DNA of 64,000 nucleotides from Carettochelys insculpta (Eukaryota > Chordata > Testudines > Carettochelyidae), in assembly GCF_033958435.1 (NCBI RefSeq), contig NC_134139.1, positions 207,931,501 through 207,995,500 on the forward strand. Reading direction: 5' to 3'. The notes under the pieces are model-generated. The model ran no database searches, was not told where the DNA came from, and saw only the letters and a program-made list of their open reading frames with translations. Below, one piece after another: positions 35,446-46,683 of this stretch. The first letter of the stretch is position 1. Each line of letters opens with the position of its first letter. The translations under genes and the position numbers were made by a program.

Positions 35446-36535
35446 AAAGGTCTGAAGGTGCTGTGGGGAGGACAAGGCAGAGAGCCCTGCCCCTGCTCTG
35501 CCTGGCCTACGGCTGAAGCAGATTGATGGTTAAGAGAGGGTTGTGTCCAGGCCCTCACGGGGCCAGTGTGAGGCGACGTGTATGACAGCAAAGTCTATTG
35601 CCCCAGACCTCAATGTCCCCTGCTGCTGGGTTTTGGAGCCCACCCGCCAGGCCCGGTGTCTCACACCTGGGGAGGGATGTTTCAGTTTCAGGTTCAGTCA
35701 CGGCATAGATGGGGTCCAGAGGTACCACCCGGGTCCTGGCACGAGAGGGATACACGTGAGGGACGGCAAATCCAACACATCCGGGACAAGAGGATAATTT
35801 GAATCTCTATTCCAAAGGAGGGGAGGGGCAGGAAAAATTGCCTGAGGTGGGTTCTGGCCAAGACCCGTAGGTTTGCGCCTCGTCTGGGAAGGTGACTGCC
35901 CACATGCCGTACTGACTGTGTCGGCAGGAGCTCGGTTTCACATATCATCCCAAAGGCAGCCCCTCCAGCAGGCCCAGCACCGCACCCTCCAGCATATGTC
36001 CCTGGAAAGCTCGCCCCCTCGTGACTGAGCCACAGCCGTCTTCCCCCAGCGTCCTGGGAGCGCTCCCCCTCAGATCCCACCCCTGGTTAGCTAGTGAGGC
36101 CCTGAGGGGTTCCCAGTTCTGTGTACATGCCCACTGACTCCATGCCTGCCTTCCACAACGTGTCGAGCTACGCACCCTCAGACCTGGGGCTAATCTTTAC
36201 AACCGTTGCCCTTTCCTGACAGCACTCGTTCTATACCTGCTCCGTTCCCACCAAGCCACAACCCGCCCAGAGACACCATCCCCTCTGATAAACACCAAGC
36301 CCTGAAAGGGAGAAATCTGCTTGGCAATGGCTTACTGCCAGAGCTGCTTATCTTAAGAGACTCTCCGTCCCTTGTGCACGCAGGATTCAGGCACTACCAG
36401 GCACTGGTATCAGACACTCCCTGAGTGTCAGACGCCAGCAGTGGATTTTTCTCCCATTCCTCTTGCAACTCTCTGAATCGTAGCAACCCACCAGGCGCTA
36501 ACAGATGCTGTTGATTTCAGTGAGCTGCTGCTCTG
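35446..36535. other. No gene seen
   Basis: No recognisable gene or repeat. Confidence 0.35.
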
Positions 36536-37190
36536 GGCAGGGAAACACTGCCAGCCAAGAAGCCTTGCAAACCAGACTTGGGGAGGGATTGTAACGCCAA
36601 CTGGGAAAGGGGCCCTGCCACTAAGAGCCTGAAGTCCTCTGATCACTGCCTAAGCAAACAATATCAGAGGGGTAGCTGAGTTCGTCTGTATCTTCACAAA
36701 CTGCAAGAAGTCCTGTGGCACCTTATAGACTGACAGATATTTTGAAGCAGAAGCTTTTGTGGGCAAAGACCCTTTGCCCACGAAAGCTTCTGCTCGAAAA
36801 TGTCTGTTAGGCTATAAGGTGCCACAGAACTTCTTGTTGTTTTTGGGCAAACGTATTCTTCCTGCAGCACAGCCAGGGCCTGAGAGACAGCCCCGGGAGT
36901 TATGAGGAACAGACTGTGAACGGTGCTCACGCTCAGCAGGCTGCTGGTCGTGATGTCCCCAAGGCACAGAGTGGGGCTGTGTGTTCTCTTGTAACCTTTC
37001 TCGTTTTTCCTCACCCCTTGCTTTTTAATCAGTTGCTGTTTAACCAATTGTACTCGCTTTGAACTGTACGAAGTGATCCGTGGCTCAGGAAAGCCTCCAG
37101 TGTAAAGAGAGCGCCCCGGCGTGGGGACACCCTAGCCCCTGCCTTAAGTGACTGGGAGGTTGGGGGTTCAGCCCCAGGAAACCTGGGCCC
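36536..37190 (+). repeat. Duplicated ~650-bp unit, copy 1
   Basis: Starts GGGCAGGGAAACACTGCCAG and ends GGAAACCTGGGCCCA. It aligns along its whole length with 39505-40160, including the hairpin at 36704-36836. Shared single-copy-like blocks are AGAGCCTGAAGTCCTCTG, GGGCTGTGTGTTCTCTTGTA and CAGTTGCTGTTTAACCAATT. It could be a dispersed repeat family or a local segmental duplication. Confidence 0.85.
36704..36836. repeat. Head-to-head Penelope terminal repeat hairpin 1
   Basis: Two Penelope family 2 terminal fragments in opposite orientation meet at ~36772 (GGGCAAAGACCCTTTGCCC), forming a ~133-bp palindrome with a few mismatches. Arms carry AAGTCCTGTGGCACCTTATA and its complement. Confidence 0.9.
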
Positions 37191-37851
37191 ACTGCAGTAA
37201 CTGCCAAAGCAAGGCACCGTTGAATTCTGCCTTCCAGCTCCCTTCTGACCCACCACAGACACCGCGTTCCTGTGGCTTTGGCAGGCCGTGTGCCAGCTCA
37301 TGGCAAAGGCCCCATGTCACAGGGGAAGAGACATTGGACTCAAGCTAGTTCCCAGGCATGCTCATGGGCTTGACAGAGGCGTGATAAAAGCTTGGTTTGT
37401 GTGCAGATTTGGTTGGAAAGTTGTGAGTTGCTGCATCTCCCTTGTAACCCTGGCACCCCAGATGGTGGGTAATAGCTGAAGAGTTGTCCTGTGAGCCCAG
37501 ACAGGAGAGCGATGCTAATTATGCATGAGGAGTTGATCTTAACAGGAGGCCTGATGCCTTTCCCAAAAGGCAAAGCCCATCCATACCAGAGGGACTATTG
37601 TCAGATGTTGCACCTGGAATTTCTCAATGTGCCATCAACAAGAGGGCAACTGTCTTTGTGGCTGGTATTTTGCCTCCTTCCTGAGACACGCAGGGGACTC
37701 CTGCCCTCAGCCAGGAGAGAACACAGCCCCAGAGAAGAAGGAACTGTATGGCTTGCTGCTGCATGGACACAGGTTTCTAGGCATAAATAGATTCCCACTG
37801 CATTAGCCTGGGTTAGCTTTTAAGGGCATAGAGAGCTTGCATGTTATAGAG
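37191..37851. other. No gene seen; possible remnant of a long repeat
   Basis: No coding content recognised. The part after ~37340, together with 38729-39065, vaguely resembles the unclassified repeat at 9250-10730, but the match is too weak to call. Confidence 0.3.
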
Positions 37852-38574
37852 CAGTGGTTCCCAAACTTTACAGCATCACGCCCCCCCTTTTGATTTTTAA
37901 GAAACCCTCACACCTCCCACCTCTTTACCATCATCAACCCCCCTTAAAGAAATTCAATCCATAATTTAAAATAAACAAAATCTTGATACAAAAATGTGAT
38001 TTTAAAATGACAGATCGGCACAGAGAGTTTTACTTGGCCCAAAAGTTTAATAAGACTGTAACTGAACATCAGAAGCAGCAGCAACAAATGCGTTTGATGT
38101 GAAAGACGAGGCTGCATGTTCTTCATAAGCTGGGAAACCCCAGCAGACCGACTATGGACCTTCCAGGCTAAAGGCACAGGCCCTGCCTTGTGAGTGCCTG
38201 GTGCAGCCCAAGATGGCCAGACGCCTGAGCCCTGCGCTGCCAGGGCTGCCCGCCAGAGCCCTTCCCCTCCCGCAAAGTCAGGCACTGCCTGACCCCCATC
38301 TAGCCCCATCCTCCTCCTCCTCCCCCCAAACCCACACTCCCTCACCTTTGCAGGAAGCAGCTAGCTCCACATGGGCCTTTGCCGGCTGCCTGCTTGTTAT
38401 AGCGGCTGCACAGGGTAGCCCATGTGACATGGCAGGGGCTGACAGCCGGAAGGAAGGGCCAGCTCTTTCTTGGGGTGGGGTGGGAAATATGAGGGGGCTG
38501 GGTCGCCTCGCACCCACCCTGGAATTTCTTCAAGCCCCCCCGCGGGGCACGTCCCCCCAGTTTGGGAAACCGTG
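37852..38574 (-). mobile_element. Non-autonomous hAT-type transposon, copy 2
   Basis: Ends CAGTGGTTCCCAAACTT and AGTTTGGGAAACCGTG are inverted. Flanks TTATAGAG and GTATAGAT share TATAGA. It is collinear with 6564-7290. The terminal parts match 31821-33509 in reverse. Confidence 0.85.
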
Positions 38575-38603
38575 GTATAGATGCTTCTATTGCCTTCTAA
38601 AAC

Positions 38604-38728
38604 TTGCATCTGACAAAGCGGGTCTTTGCCCATGAAAGCTTATGCTCCAAAATATCTGTTAGTCTATAAGGTGCCAGAGAACTTGTTTCTGAAGATACAG
38701 ATGAACTCAGCTACCCCTCTGATACCTG
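38604..38728 (+). repeat. Penelope-like family 2 terminal repeat, near full 3' end
   Basis: TGCATCTGACAAAGCGGGTC, CCATGAAAGCTTATGCTCC, GTTAGTCTATAAGGTGCC and the terminal GCTACCCCTCTGATACC. In this copy the ribozyme-like core has CTGACAA instead of CTGATGA. Confidence 0.85.
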
Positions 38729-39504
38729 AAACTTGAGTGTAACTCGTTTGTGTGTCTATGTTTACCTGCTTTAGCCTTGCAGATAACTCTCTGATATCCT
38801 TTTCAATGAATCTTTGGATAAGTTATTATAAGATGGGCTACAAGCATGTCACTGGTGTGAGATCTAAGGTGCAGTTGACCTAGGATAAGCAACTGGCCCT
38901 TTGGGACTGGGAGTAAGCTGGAAATTGCTGTGACCCTTGGTGTCTGTCTCACAGGAAGGCTCACCCGGCAAGACAGATCTGAGCGCTCAAGGAGACGATC
39001 TGCGACTCTGTGGTAGCGTAAGGGGACTGTTGGCCCCTTACTAAAACTCAGTGGGGAGTTTTGTTTGGCTAGCTCCCAGTACTAAAAGGGGAAGGGTCCA
39101 TGAGAAACCAGGGCCCTGAGATGGACGGTCCCTAGGGGCAATCGAAAGAGGCCAACACTCCAGGTCAGCCAGACTGTCGGGTTGGACAGGCCAACAAGGG
39201 AATCAGGAGGCCAGGTCCTGTCTGCCGCATGAGCTGGGTTTTGACTGGGTCTCTCGGGGAAAAGGAGAGAGAACTAAGAGCGGCAAGGAAGGCAGCTGTG
39301 CTGGGAGGCAGAGCTGCAGTGACAGAGCCAGAACCAAACACAGCCCAAGGAGCGCCGATCCTGTGCTCAGAAGCAGCCCTGCAGTGACCAGACAGCCAAA
39401 GGGGTCAGAGAAGCCTTGCAAGGAGCTGGAGGCTGGCAAAGCAACTTAGTCTGCAGCTGGGTGTGGTGAGCAATTGGGACCAGCGAAGTGGTGGGAGAAG
39501 CTCT
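38729..39504. other. No gene seen
   Basis: No recognisable gene; possibly older repeat sequence. Confidence 0.35.
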
Positions 39505-40160
39505 GTGCAGGGAAACACCACCAGCCAAGAGGCCTTGTAAGGCGGACTTGGGGAAGGATTGTAATTCCAACTGGGAGCGGGGCCCTGCCACTTAGAGCCT
39601 GAAGTCCTCTGGTCACTGCCTGAGCAAACAACATCAGAGAGGTAGCCGAGTTCGTCTGTATCTTCACAAACAGCAGGAAGTCCTGTGGCACCTTATGGAC
39701 TAACAAGATATTTTGCAGCAGAAGCTTTCGTGGGCAAAGATCCTTTGCCCACGAAAGCTTCTGCTGCAAAATATCTGTTAGTCCATAAGGTACCACAGGA
39801 CTTCTTGCTGTTTTTGAGCAAACATATTCAGCCTGCAGCACAGCCAGGGCCTGAGAGACAGCCCCGGGAGTTATGAGGAACAGACTGTGAACAGTGGTCC
39901 CACTCAGCAGGCTGCTGGTCGTGATGTTCCCATGCCACAGAGTGGGGCTGTGTGTTCTCTTGTAACCTTTCTCGTTTTTCCTCACCCCTTGCTTTTTAAT
40001 CAGTTGCTGTTTAACCAATTGTACTCGCTTTGAACTGCACGATGTGATCTGTGGCTCAGGAAAGCCTCCAGTGTAAAGAGAGTGCCCCGGCGTGGGGACA
40101 CCCTAGCCCCTGCCCTAAGTGACTGCGAGGTTGGGGGTTCAGCCCCAGGAAACCTGGGCC
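39505..40160 (+). repeat. Duplicated ~650-bp unit, copy 2
   Basis: Counterpart of 36536-37190, about 3 kb downstream in the same orientation, with scattered substitutions. Sequences outside the unit do not align by eye. Confidence 0.85.
39671..39810. repeat. Head-to-head Penelope terminal repeat hairpin 2
   Basis: A 140-bp near-perfect palindrome from CAGCAGGAAGTCC to GGACTTCTTGCTG, centre ~39741. Each arm contains GCAGAAGCTTTCGTGGGCAA or its complement. Confidence 0.93.
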
Positions 40161-41238
40161 CAGCCTTGTTGGGATTTCAAGGACCCTGCTACTCAGGAGA
40201 GTGGAAGGGAAGCCCTCAGGGTCAGGGAGGCCATTGGGTAAAGGGAGTGGGAGTAAGGACTCATAGCCGTTCGCTGGTCCCTTTCACTGGGGTAGTGCAG
40301 AAGCCGGGAAATTTCCCCACAATAGTGGGACAGGCTCCTGTTTACCTTAGGGCCGTCATAGTTCTGGGAAGTTCACATAGGGTAACTGGTCGGTGAAATC
40401 AAAGTATAGAACTAGCCGCCAGCACAAGGCTTGTGCCTGGTTTGTGCACAGACGGCCTTTAACTGCACCCAGCCACCTCCTGCCTGGCTTTCTCACCTCG
40501 GACCTTCCTGGTCACAAAGGAGACGTCTACACAGCAGTTCAACAGCCGGGGCTGGCCCAGGGTCGCAGATTCAGGCTTGTGGACCTCAGACGGTGCGGCT
40601 GTTAGTGGTGTAGGTGCTTGGGCTTGGGCTGGGGGCTGGGCTGCAGGGCCCCCCAGAGGGCAGAGGGTCCCAGAGCAGTTCAAACCTCTACATAGCAATA
40701 AAGAGCCCAATGGCCAAGTCAGCTGCCTCAGGCCAGCCACTGCGTGGGCAGGGGGAAAGTTAACTGCAGGGTAGGCGTACACTGGGACACGGCCATGGTG
40801 AACAAAGGTGTTTGCCCCAACGTGACCAAGTGTGTGGGGGCAGGATTTTATTCCCCTGGTTCGGTTGCGTGTATTTCCTACTGTCCTGTAGCATCACAAG
40901 GGGGCTGCCTCAGTTTCCCTAGGCACAGCCTTAGGGCACAGCGGTGATGGGAGTTTCCGTGCGATGGCTTCTCACAGAGCAGCAATGGGGCTCCAGGCCA
41001 TTTGTAACCTGGGCAGCCAGGTGACCCCTTTCATCCCCCAGAAACAGGCCGAAGGCGGGAGGAGGGGCCTGGCTGGTTTGAATGGGAACTGGGCTGGGGA
41101 GTGGGGCAGTCTGGTGTGGTCTGGCTGGAGAGAGAGAAAGGAGGCCAGGGCCCGGCTCGGGGACCCCTCTGGGCCCCTCTCCCCAAGATGGATGGTACTG
41201 GTGTCTGTGTTGATAAGTCTGTTCTATGCTGTGTCCCT
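40161..41238. other. No gene seen
   Basis: No recognisable gene or repeat boundary. Confidence 0.35.
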
Positions 41239-41241
41239 GTT

Positions 41242-41951
41242 GGCTGCGTCTACACGTGCACGCTACTTCGAAGTAGCGGCAGTAACTTCGAAATAGCGCC
41301 CGTCACGTCTACACGTGTTGGGCGCTATTTCGAAGTTGAAATCGACGTTAGGCGGCGAGACGTCGAAGTCGCTAACCCCATGAGGGGATGGGAATAGCGC
41401 CCTACTTCGACGTTCAACATCGAAGTAGGGACGTGTAGACGATCCGCGTCCCGCAACATCGAAATAGCGGGGTCCTCCATGGCGGCCATCAGCTGGGGGG
41501 TTGAGAGATACTCTCTCTCCAGCCCTTGCGGGGCTCTGTGGTCACCGTGGGCAGCAGCCCTTAGCCCAGGGCTTCTGGCTGCTGCTGCTGCAGCTGGGGG
41601 TCCGTGCTGCATATACAGGGTCTGCAACTAGTTGTTGGCTCTGTGTATCTTGCACTGTTTAATGAAAGTGTGTCTGGGAGGGGCCCTTTAAGGGAGCGGC
41701 TTGCTGTTGAGTCCGCCCCGTGACCCTGTCTGCAGCTGTGCCTGGCTCCCTTATGTCGATGTGTGCTACTTTGCCGTGTAGACGTTCCCTCGCTGTGCCT
41801 ATTTCGATGTTGGGCTGAGCAACGTCGAAGTTGAACATCGACGTTGCCAGCCCTGGAGGACGTGTAGACGTTATTCATCGAAATAGCCTATTTCGATGTC
41901 GCAACATCGAAATAAGCTATTTCGAAGTTGGGTGCACGTGTAGACGTAGCC
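41242..41951 (+). mobile_element. TCGA-rich non-autonomous DNA transposon, copy B
   Basis: Ends GGCTGCGTCTACACGTGCAC and (reverse complement of right) GGCTACGTCTACACGTGCAC. GTT flanks both sides (41239-41241, 41952-41954). Same internal order as copy A; the right subterminal region has an extra TATTTCGATG/CATCGAAATA inverted block. Confidence 0.92.
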
Positions 41952-41954
41952 GTT

Positions 41955-42487
41955 GGCTCATAACCCTCCTGTTCTTCCTGCTGAGTGAGAGCCACGTCTG
42001 CCTGCGGGTGGGGGGGAGCAGGGCCTGGGGACCCCCCCACTCCGCAACACCCTCTCCTCAGCACTTCCAACCAGATAGCCGAAGAGCTCCTTGCTCAGCT
42101 TGCTGCTGCCTTCTGTGGCTGCCCTTCTCCGGGCTGGTCCACGCTTGGCTCGCTGCTGCGGCAGTCAGGCAGCTCCCGGTTCTCCCCAGCAGCCAATAGC
42201 GAGGCAGGTGGAAGAATTCGGCCGCCGACCTAGCACTGTCTGCTCCGGGGCAGGGCTGGCTCAGCTGCACTCAGGGTGGATTCTCACATGCCTGTGGGAC
42301 GTCGCTTTTAGAGCAGCTCAGGCCACACAACGCATGGGGAGCTGAGGCTGAGGGGCCCCAGTGGCCTGATACTGAAGAGACAGGCACTGCGCAGTCTAAC
42401 CCTCTGTGCACCGAGGCCAAGTCATTGTGCTGGGCCCAAGCCTAGGATAGCTATTTCTCCCTCCTTTCCCCAAACGTCTTCCATCCA
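41955..42487. other. No gene seen
   Basis: No recognisable content. Confidence 0.35.
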
Positions 42488-42785
42488 GTTTCGGACCTGT
42501 GGAACTCCTTGCCGGAGGAGGCTGTGAAGGCCAGGACTCGAACAGAGTTTAAAAAAGAGCTCGATAAATTTTTGGAGGTTAGGTCCATAAATGGCTATTA
42601 GCCAAGGGTAAAGTATGGTGCCCCTAGGCTTTAGTCAAAGGCTGGAGACAGATGGCAGTAGACAAATCGCTTGATCATTGTCTTCAGTTCACCTCCTCTG
42701 GGGCACCTGGCACTGGCCACTGTCGGCAGACAGGATACTGGGCTGGATGGACCTTTGGTCTGACCCAGTATGGCCGTCCTTATGA
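42488..42785 (+). repeat. CR1/L3-group LINE 3' end, second subfamily
   Basis: The frame reads WNSLPEEAVKARTRTEFKKE, a diverged version of the CR1 C-terminal WNxLP block. The tail GGACCTTTGGTCTGACCCAG then CCGTCCTTATGA is distinct from the main CR1 tail. 17365-17495 is a minus-orientation relative. Confidence 0.8.
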
Positions 42786-44203
42786 CCCCACCCAATCCCG
42801 ATTCCCAGAGCAAGCGCGCTGGGCTGGCTTCAGACGCTCTTCTCCCGCATGCCTCACAGCGGCAAACCCAGCCCAAGCTCTTGGCATCAGCTGAGGCCCA
42901 ACATGGGGCTCGAATGCTGCCCAAGCATCCTACGCAGTCCCCTGGACAGGGCTGAATTTCACCCTGCGAACTCACCAGTTTCCTTGCGTAGTGCTGTACA
43001 AATATTTACAACCCACTGTAAGTATTTAAAATTCCTCCCTGCGATTCGAGCGTGCAACAGCTGCCCGGCAGAACATTAGCTGCCTTATCGGAGAATTAGT
43101 GGTAATTTCGGCTGCTGGCTTAATTTGGGAATAAAACCCAAGTGACGCTAAAGAAACAAGTGAGGAGAATTCACATCATTCAGCACCCAGCTAGGCATCT
43201 CAGCTGCTTCTCGTCAGCTCTCAGTGCAAACGAAAATGCTGCTGAGCAGCAGCTAAGGGCAGAGAATCTGGGGGTGAATTGATAAACTGAGAACCTCAGA
43301 GGCAAGGGCGTTCAGCAGAGGAATGGGGCACTGAGGAATAGGTGTCACTTGCCTGGCATGTGAGTATGTCTACGTGCCTTGTAAACCTGGGCTGAGTCCC
43401 GCTCCATCCCCTGTCACCAGCCAGGAGTCCCCAACCCAATGGCCCGGCTTCAATTCAAAGCAGCCAGGCCCGCTCCTCCCACCTTTGTCCTGTTTCCCGG
43501 GGGAGAAAGGTGTCACCTGGTTGCCTAGGTTACAAAGAGCCTGGAGGGGCTGGCCTACGGATTCACATTGAAACTCCCCTCATCACTATGCACGGATGCT
43601 GGGCCTAGGGAAACTGAGGCACCCACCCCGGGTTACTACAGGACATCAGGAAACACACACAGCCTCAGCAGGGGAATAAAATCCTCACACCACCAACTTT
43701 GCCACACCCCTCACAAATCTGTCTGACTCAGGACAGCAAGCACGGAGACCCAGTCCATGTCCCGCTGCGACTCAGCTCTGAGCCCTGGCCTTCTGCACCC
43801 TGGACGCAGCTCACGCCCCAGACCTGGTGCAGACGTGTTAGCCAGGCTGTGAGACCCGTGTCCAGCAGTGGTTAACGCAGATTTACAATGCAGTGAGGCC
43901 ATTCACATCCCTGAGCATGAGTGGTGCAGAACCTGGTTGCCTCTCAATGTAGCTACCTCTGGTATCACCCCCGCTGCTGTCCTTAGCTGTGGGATGTGGG
44001 ATATCCCAGATATCTGTCAATATGGGAAGCTGAGCTCTGGTCCTCCATTGGCTGAGAAAGGGTTGTCTGGTGACTACTGACTTGGTGCACAGGTGTCTGC
44101 TGTCAGGGCCTGAGCTAGCCAGAGGCTCGTCATCTGCCTTTCGGCCAGTCGCTTCCTCCCAAACCTGGCTGAAAAGAGACAAGAACAACCTAATTTGTAT
44201 CTC
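42786..44203. other. No gene seen; part may be conserved non-coding DNA
   Basis: No repeat recognised. 42980-43240 is AT-richer than its surroundings, with TTATCGGAGAATTAGTGGTA and GGCTTAATTTGGG, and has the look of a regulatory or ancient non-coding element, without proof. Confidence 0.3.
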
Positions 44204-44206
44204 TCT

Positions 44207-44897
44207 GGGTGCATCTACATAAGCCAGCTACTTCAAAGTAGCCGGCACAACGTCGAAATAGCACGCGTCGCGTCTACACATGCCATGAGCTATTTCAACG
44301 TTGAAATCGATGGTAAGCGGCGAGACATTGAAATTGCTATTCCTATCCAAAGATGGGAATAGCACCCTACTTCGAAGTTCAGTGTCAAAGTAGGGCACGT
44401 GTAGACAATCCACGACCCACTACGTCGAAATAGCAGGGTCCTCCATGGCAGCCATCAGCTGAGGGGTTGAGAGACACTCTGTCCAGCCCCTGCGAGGCTC
44501 TATTGTCGCTGTGTGCAGCAGCCCTTAGCTCAGGGCTTCTGGCTGCTGCTGCTGCTGCAGCTGGGGGTCCATGCTGCGTGCACAGGGTGTGCAATCAGTT
44601 GTCGGCTCTGTGGATCTCGTGCTGTGCAGGCCGAGTGTGTCTGGGAGGGGCCCTTTAAGGGAGCAGCTTGGGGCTTTGCTGGTCCCTTATTTAGACGGCG
44701 AGTGCTTGTGTGTGTGGACGCTCCGCATTTCCTTCCGGGGCGGCTCCTTTCGACGTTCCCCATTGCTACTTCGACGTTGAACGTCGATGGCACCAGCCCT
44801 GGAGGACGTGTAGACGATACACGTCGAAGTAGCCTATTTCAATGTTCTTACGTCGAAATAGGCTACTTCGACGTAGTGTGCTAGTGTAGACGTAGCC
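44207..44897 (+). mobile_element. TCGA-rich non-autonomous DNA transposon, copy C
   Basis: Ends GGGTGCATCTACATAAGCC and right end ...GTGTAGACGTAGCC. Flanks TCT / TCA (imperfect). More diverged than copies A, B, D and E; internal TTCGAAGT motifs partly lost. Confidence 0.88.
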
Positions 44898-45202
44898 TCA
44901 GTGAAGATCATCCCCCCACTGTGTGTCTGCCTTTGTGCAGGGCCCTGGGCAATGGAACCAGTCTGGCTCACTTCCCTTTGAGCTTCTAAAAGCACCAGGT
45001 AAGGATTGTGGGCGATTTGGAGGGAAAACATGTGACTTTTTTTTTTTTTTTTAATTTCCCAGGGGAGTGGGGAGAAAAGCATGGCTTTTCATTAAAAAAA
45101 AAAAAAATCAGATGCCAAACATATTCTGGTTTTTCAAAACAATTTCCAGTAATTATTTTAGGGGGCGGGTTAAGAAAAGTTCTCTCACTGAAAGTTTAAA
45201 GC

Positions 45203-45258
45203 AGCTGTAGGCACTCTGCTAATCTGTGGGCAGCACACACGCTGAGCTAACAGGGAAC
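45203..45258. repeat. End of a CAGTGTTCCCT-type MITE
   Basis: GCTGTAGGCACTCTGCTAAT and AACAGGGAACACTAG match the right part of the elements at 50992-51176 and 59952-60139. Confidence 0.55.
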
Positions 45259-45423
45259 ACTAGATGGAAGAGACCTCAGCATCCAACTGCCTGCTCAGAG
45301 CAGGGTCAACCCCCACTAAGTCATCCCAGCCAGGGCTTTGTCAAGCCTGGATTTAAAAATTCCATGTGTGGCAATTCTACAACTCCCACAGGTAACCCAT
45401 TGCAGAGCTTCACCACTCTCCTA

Positions 45424-46107
45424 GGGTACATCTACACTGGCCAGGAGACGGACATAGTCAGGGTCAATCTTCCAGGGTTTCATTTCGCGCATATAGTGCA
45501 ATGGAGGTCAATGGGAACATTTCTCCCATTGCCCTCCCTCAGTGAGGACGGCCAGGTAAGTCATAGAATCATAGAATCATGGAATGCTAGGACTGGAAGG
45601 GACCTTGAGAGGCCATCGAGTCCAGCCCCCTGCCCTCATGGAAGGACCAAGTACTGTCTAGACCATCCCTGATAGACACTTATCGAACCTGTTCTTAAAT
45701 ATCTCCAGCGATGGAGATTCCACAACCTCCCTTGGCAATTTAGTCCAGTGTTTGACCACCCTGACAGTTAGGAACTGTTTCCTCATGTCCAGCCTAAACC
45801 TCCCTTGCTGCAGTTTAAGCCCATTGCCTCTTGTTCTATCCTCAGAGGCCAAGAAGAACAAGTTCTCTCCCTCCTCCTTATGACTCCCTTTTAGATACCT
45901 GAAAATCGCTATCGTGTCCCCCCTTAATCTTCTCTTTTCCAAACTAAACAAGCCCAGTTCTTTCAGCCTTTCTTCATAAAAATACAAGGCCAAGGTGCTA
46001 ACCACTTCGCTACCCCTCACCGCAGCCACGATGCTTCCAGCTGTACAATTGCTGTGGCTTGAATTGCATACCCACAGTCAATGCTAACGTCTCGTGTAGA
46101 CCCGCCA
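45424..46107. mobile_element. Inverted-repeat DNA element inside CR1
   Basis: Left end GGGTACATCTACACTGG; right end reverse complement TGGCGGGTCTACACGAG. CTA duplicates both sides (45421-45423, 46108-46110). The TCTACAC core placement is as in the TCGA-rich elements and the palindromic MITE. It is itself interrupted by another CR1 (45559-45985). Confidence 0.75.
45559..45985 (-). repeat. CR1 LINE (inner), younger subfamily
   Basis: Tail TCATAGAATCATAGAATCAT and a minus-strand frame with [20 protein letters not shown] and [20 protein letters not shown], the same subfamily as 62590-63425. It lies inside the MITE at 45424-46107. Confidence 0.92.
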
Positions 46108-46589
46108 CTACGATACAGTTTTTCCTGCTATCCAATCTAGACCTTCCCTGCTGCAACGTGAGACCATTGCTCCTTGTTCTGCCATCTGGCACCACTGAGA
46201 ATGGCCTCTCTGCAGCCTCTTTAGAGCCCCCCTTCAGGAAGCTGAAGGCTGCTATTAAATCACCCCTCACTCTTCTCTTCTGCAAACTAAATAAGACCAA
46301 ACCCCCAGCCTCTCCTCGTAGGTCATGTGCTCCAGCCCCCTAATCATTTCTGTTGCCCTCCGCTGGACTCTCCAATGTGTCCACATCCTTTCTATACCGG
46401 GGGGGCCTAGAACTGGACTCAATACTCCAGATGTGGCTTCACCAGTGTCAACTAAAGGGGAATAATCCTTTCCCTCAGTCTGCTGGCAATGCTCCTCCTA
46501 ATGCGCTCCATGCCATAATCTTATTCTCTAGGCTGTCTCGCGCATTCATATTTGCTGACGAAGATCAGTAAAATGCTGAAGTGCCTCTC

Positions 46590-46683
46590 ATGCATCTGAT
46601 GAAGTGGGTCTTTGCCCACGAAAGTTTATCTTCCAAAATATCTGTTAGTCTATAAGATGCCACAGGACTTCTTGTTGTTTTTC
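46590..46683 (+). repeat. Penelope-like family 2 terminal repeat with hammerhead-like core
   Basis: CTGATGA 46596-46602, GTGGG 46604-46608, CCCAC 46615-46619, GAAA 46620-46623, then GTTAGTCTATAAGATGCC and GACTTCTTGTTG. Confidence 0.88.

Larger units (their letters stand above)
45259..46508 (-). repeat. CR1 LINE (outer), split by a MITE
   Basis: 45259-45423 carries the CR1 tail side and the start of the ORF2 C-terminus. The same ORF2 resumes at 46108 (TTTTTCCTGCTATCC) and continues to ~46508 ([20 protein letters not shown] on the minus strand). The gap of 684 bp is a foreign element flanked by CTA duplications. Confidence 0.88.

Noticed and set aside
37154..37190. GGTTGGGGGTTCAGCCCC as a possible tRNA B box
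   Set aside because: No acceptor stem, A box or cloverleaf could be built around it; it is part of the duplicated ~650-bp unit.
36536..40160. The two 650-bp units as LTRs of one element
   Set aside because: The 2.3 kb between them contains a separate hAT element and a Penelope end but no retroviral or other coding sequence.
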